From Microthyrium microscopicum (lineage: Eukaryota; Ascomycota; Dothideomycetes; Microthyriales; Microthyriaceae), in NCBI GenBank assembly GCA_010405405.1, contig MU004230.1, forward strand, positions 4,296,282 to 4,360,281: DNA of 64,000 nucleotides, read 5' to 3'. The translations under genes were made by a program, and so were the position numbers. Below the pieces are notes generated by a model that was not told the origin of the DNA, made no database searches, and saw only the letters and a program-made list of their open reading frames with translations. Below, piece by piece: positions 60,514-64,000 of the stretch (positions within the stretch are counted from its first letter, which is position 1; each line of letters starts with the position of its first letter).

Positions 60514-61894
60514 ATGTCTGGCATCTCCACCAACAATACTGCCAATACTGCCGCAGCCAATCTGCGCTATCCTAAGCGTCAGCGTAGCGCTGTCTCGTAT
60601 GCGGAAACAAACAACTTGAGCGACGGAAACATCGCCGAAGTGAATGACACCAGCCAGAACAGCGGTAGCCCAACAAAAAAGAAGGCAAAGAAAAGTTTCT
60701 CTATTGCAGCGGATTCTGATAGTTCTGATGGTGAATATGAGCTAGTTTCCAAAATCAAGGCAAGCCAAAGCAGTCTTCATGCCTTGAACAAGCTACTAAC
60801 TCGAGTCAGAAAGCACCGAAACGCAAGCCAAACAAACCCAAATTCCCCGTCAAAGTCGCGGCTGGAGGAATCTTTCCCTTCTTGAACTTGCCTCCAGAAA
60901 TCCGGAATAGGATATATCACTGGTGCTTGGTAAGACGTCCTTGTGAATAGTAGAAATATATGTAGCACCACAAAATGATCATGTCGCGCTCTCAGCGCAT
61001 GATGGTTTTCTCTTTGAGCTCGTGCTAACAAACGTCAGACAATTGACGGCGGCAAGACCATGACGTTAGAAGATGACCTCCAGAACTACCCAGGCCGCGT
61101 TAATATCGAGCGCACCAAGCGGGAGACTCTGGCTTTCCGGGCCAACAAGCCGTATCAACGAGTTACTGACGGCTATCGTAATCCTAATCCTCAAGGTATA
61201 ACTGCAGATGGCAAACGGGTCGATAGATATATCTCCACGCCCCTACTCATTCCCAAGGTCTTGAGAATTAACAAACAGATCTACGCCGAAGCCATCAACA
61301 TGCTCTACTCGAGAACCTTCATCTTTCGGTCCGCGAAAGCTGTAATGACGTTTGTGCTTGCAATTGGCGCACGAAACTGTGAGCTCATCAAAAGAATCCA
61401 CTTGGACTTTGATATTGCCAACAACGAGCGCCATGAAATGAACATAATGCTTCAAATGCTAGTCTCTTGCACCATTTTTGCAAGAACTCAAGTTTCTGGA
61501 GAGCTTGCCGAACAAGATGATGGAAAAGATTGGGGCCCCGAAGGAACCCGAAGACGAGTTCGTCACTAGATTTGTTCGTTGCCTCTGGGAAACCTGTGGC
61601 CATTGGTTTAGAGCCATGGCGGTCGCTCGACGGAACATCTTCACTGGTTTACAAATCCTTTCTATTGCCCAGTCCTCTTGGGACTGTGCTTACCGCTCAA
61701 TGACATTGAACTCCAAGTGGCGGAATATGGAAGAATGGCGTCGAATGAAATATCCTTTCACCAATTCTGGTATAGCCAAGATGGAGAAGTGTGTCATGGC
61801 GGGACTGAAAGACGTGTTACGACAGGAGCTGAGCATCTATCAGGCTGACGAAGATGGCAACTTTCCGGCAATCCAACAAACCGTTAGTTCCTAG
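60514..61894 (+). CDS. Fungal LPPEIRNxIY-family protein (F-box/2EXR-like N-terminal motif), one-base frameshift in exon 3
   Basis: Exons: 60514-60759, 60810-60929 and 61039-61894. The first intron (60760-60809) starts GCAAGC, a GC-AG intron with a perfect TACTAAC branch. The second (60930-61038) is GT-AG. The N-terminus is LRYPKRQRSAVSYAE followed by an acidic and basic disordered stretch. The motif FPFLNLPPEIRNRIYHWCL resembles the F-box-like/2EXR motif of fungal lineage-expanded proteins. LLIPKVLRINKQIYAEAINMLY is the usual continuation. In exon 3 the reading continues as LQELKFLESLPNKMMEKIG only if one T is dropped from TTTTT at 61474-61478; as written it stops at 61569. About 405 residues if restored. 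Function unknown. Confidence 0.65.
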
Positions 61895-64000
61895 AGGAAA
61901 TGATCAACTTGCCTCGATAGATAGGGTTCCCATCTGCCAGGCCTTTTTGTCAAGGCGATATCTCCCACAGACGGGTTTGAACTGTTTTGGTCCATCGACT
62001 GCCACGGAACCGCCAACCCTTCTTCGCCGGCGTCAGTGGGAGCTATTGGTAGATGAAGTAGAGTGGAGGTTGTTCTTCTGCAAATCCAGTGCCTGTTGAT
62101 TCAACCCTTGCTCGCAATTGGCAATTCAACTGTTGTGTTGGATAGTTCTAAGATCGCACCCTTTGCCAGCGCATGCATTTTTCATGCTCTTGCACTCCAA
62201 CGCCCCTGAACCTTTTCATCTCTCCACAACTTCCCCATGGTCGAGCACTTGGATAAGGGACGAGTCCCTGGTTGATCGATTAGCATAAAGAGTTAGTATA
62301 CTTAATAATTTCATTCTCTGTTGATCCGCACTTCCTCCCCTGGCGAGTACTCGCCTGTACTATAATATTCCACGGTATTTGAGTAAGGGTTTCTTACATT
62401 TAGAGTAACACTATCATAATTCATCATGAGTTGTAAGTCACTTTGCGGTATCTCTGTCGCAGTACGGAAGACGAAAATCAACTAACAAACACAACAAGTA
62501 TAATTGAACTTCAAGGCAGGACAGTTCAGCACGTACAAACTGTTTCTATCCCTGCACTATCCTACCTCACATTACCAGACAGCAGCCTACCTAAGGTAGG
62601 TTCATATCCGTTACTTCCTATTGCCGGGCTTGGTTCATTTACGTTCGGGTCTGTTCGATCTATGCCCCAAATACTAGCGAGTTTGCAAGTAAATAGTATG
62701 AGCAATCCAACTAAACGTCGCGTACAGGTCTGACATATCCTTGGTGTAGTAAATGGAATGCAACTGTATGTCATGAAAGAGGCAGCCTTGTTACGAAAGT
62801 ATCGTACCTCTCCAGTCCGCGTATACCTTTTATCGTCTATCTGTGGCGCCTACTCAGTTTCTCCTCCGGGTAATTTGGCGCTCAATCGGTGGCTACACTT
62901 ACTAAAGTACACCACCCTGGCACTCCCACTGTCGACCAACAATTTGACAGACAGCATTTCACGCTACCAACAATCCAATACCTTTTTAAAGTAACTGCAC
63001 AAAAAGCCGAAGAGGCCCCCGGGGGTATAGAGGCAGAAGTCTAGATACAAAGATAGAGGTAGTACGCCGTGCATATGGCCCCACAAACATGTGATATAAA
63101 TGTACATATATCGTATGTCGCCTGTATGACCTTGGTAGGTACAAAGTAGTAGGCATATGCACTGCAGCTGTACCCGACAGACCAGATCCCTGAACAAGGG
63201 TAGCTCATGGCTATGGTGGGGAACAGGGCGATCATCATGCTAGAGAAAAGGACCACTCGGGTCGTTTTTAAAACCAGGAAAATGGCAACGGTGAGCAACA
63301 GTGGGTCTTTGTCGAAGCGGGCCGAATAACCGTTCAAACCGACCATGACGAGTCGACGCAAAGTAAATAAATAAAGACACAAGGCCGAGGCCCATTGGAA
63401 ATATGAACTAGGCAGGGAAGATATCAGGCTAACATACGGAATATGCCACGAATATCGATCAATCCATTTGGCGGTGTGAAAACAGTACACAGTTATCCCT
63501 GTCTTTGTTGCTCGGTAGTTGAATGAATTGTAAGCTACAACTCCTAGACTGAAACTGTGTGACCAGTACCAATTGGTATCATGGTAATCCCTTACATGCT
63601 ATGAAGATATAGCGAGGTCATTCCATGTGTCAGGTTGTTTAATGAGCATTAGATCAAAGTAGTTAACATTGGCAGTGATATGGCAAATGGTTGAATAGTT
63701 TATTTGCCCTCTAGCGTGCAGGCAGCCTAACATCAAGAGATGCAGCGATATATCTAGACGCAATACTCTTGGTAATTCCACACATGAAACTGAATTACTT
63801 ATAACTCAAAGGGGTTGCAAAGGCAAGTCTCCCGTAATATGCCAAGAAAATAGAAACAGGCTTGAACGTAACTACAAGTCCTCCTGATGAAATGAAGAAG
63901 AAGAAGGGGTATTCCTGCTGAGAAATGTCAAACGCCGATTTTTGCTTGGAGTTGAAAACGCAAAAGAGATACGATCAGCCAAAAAAGGTTTGGGCAATGA
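61895..64000. other. Right end of window, no gene recognised
   Basis: Open frames on both strands up to 149 codons (the longest, minus strand 63041-63490, is hydrophobic) lack recognisable motifs, credible starts or splice partners. An odd palindrome CCTACCTAAGGTAGG lies near 62586-62600. Confidence 0.4.

Noticed and set aside
63041-63490. Hydrophobic 149-codon minus-strand frame near the window end
   Set aside because: Could be read as a membrane protein, but there is no conserved motif or convincing start, and hydrophobic frames arise by chance in T-rich antisense reading.

Overview
The window is nuclear DNA of a filamentous ascomycete (Pezizomycotina). The evidence is genes with short GT-AG introns of mostly 45-65 bp with CTAAC/CTAAT-type branch points, a class IV chitin synthase, a Ser/Thr-rich GPI-anchored wall protein, a Zn2Cys6 regulator, and transposon DNA carrying the CpA-to-TpA signature of repeat-induced point mutation (RIP). 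A lineage-expanded 'RYPKRxR ... LPPEIRNxIY' gene family at the right end hints at Dothideomycetes or a relative, but this is weak.

Layout. 1-5.8 kb: a 435-439 bp inverted-repeat element, an MFS transporter (minus) and a small cysteine-rich secreted protein (plus). 5.77-17.68 kb: one 11.9 kb DNA transposon with 35 bp CACTAG... terminal inverted repeats, a CT target duplication, subterminal repeats and heavy RIP. It sits about 350 bp upstream of the chitin synthase start codon, so it has split that gene's upstream region. 18-30.4 kb: class IV chitin synthase (plus), a DUF6536-type membrane protein (minus, with a one-base frameshift), a luciferase-like flavin monooxygenase (plus) and a PHP/DUF3604-type metallohydrolase (plus). 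33.3-40.7 kb: a WD40 protein, Mediator subunit Med22 and HIS5 as a divergent pair sharing a Gcn4/CPC1-type promoter, then Vta1 (ESCRT) divergent from a 91-residue cupin. 41-43.7 kb: a short MITE and a GPI-anchored wall protein. 44.3-51 kb: RNA polymerase III subunit Rpc25/RPC8, a NUFIP1/Rsa1-like CCCH protein, a MYND-SET protein and a GNAT acetyltransferase. 51.8-57.5 kb: an RBR ubiquitin ligase with a very acidic tail and a large Zn2Cys6 transcription factor. 58.4-62 kb: a second MITE and a tandem pair of related genes, one a pseudogene and the other with a one-base frameshift. I recognise no gene from 62 to 64 kb.

Most core genes are housekeeping: transcription (Med22, Rpc25), snoRNP assembly (NUFIP-like), histidine synthesis, endosomal sorting and wall synthesis. 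They do not form a pathway cluster. I found no biosynthetic gene cluster, rRNA, tRNA or CRISPR. Exon coordinates were worked out by hand from splice sites and frame continuity and agree with coding phase throughout, except where stated.
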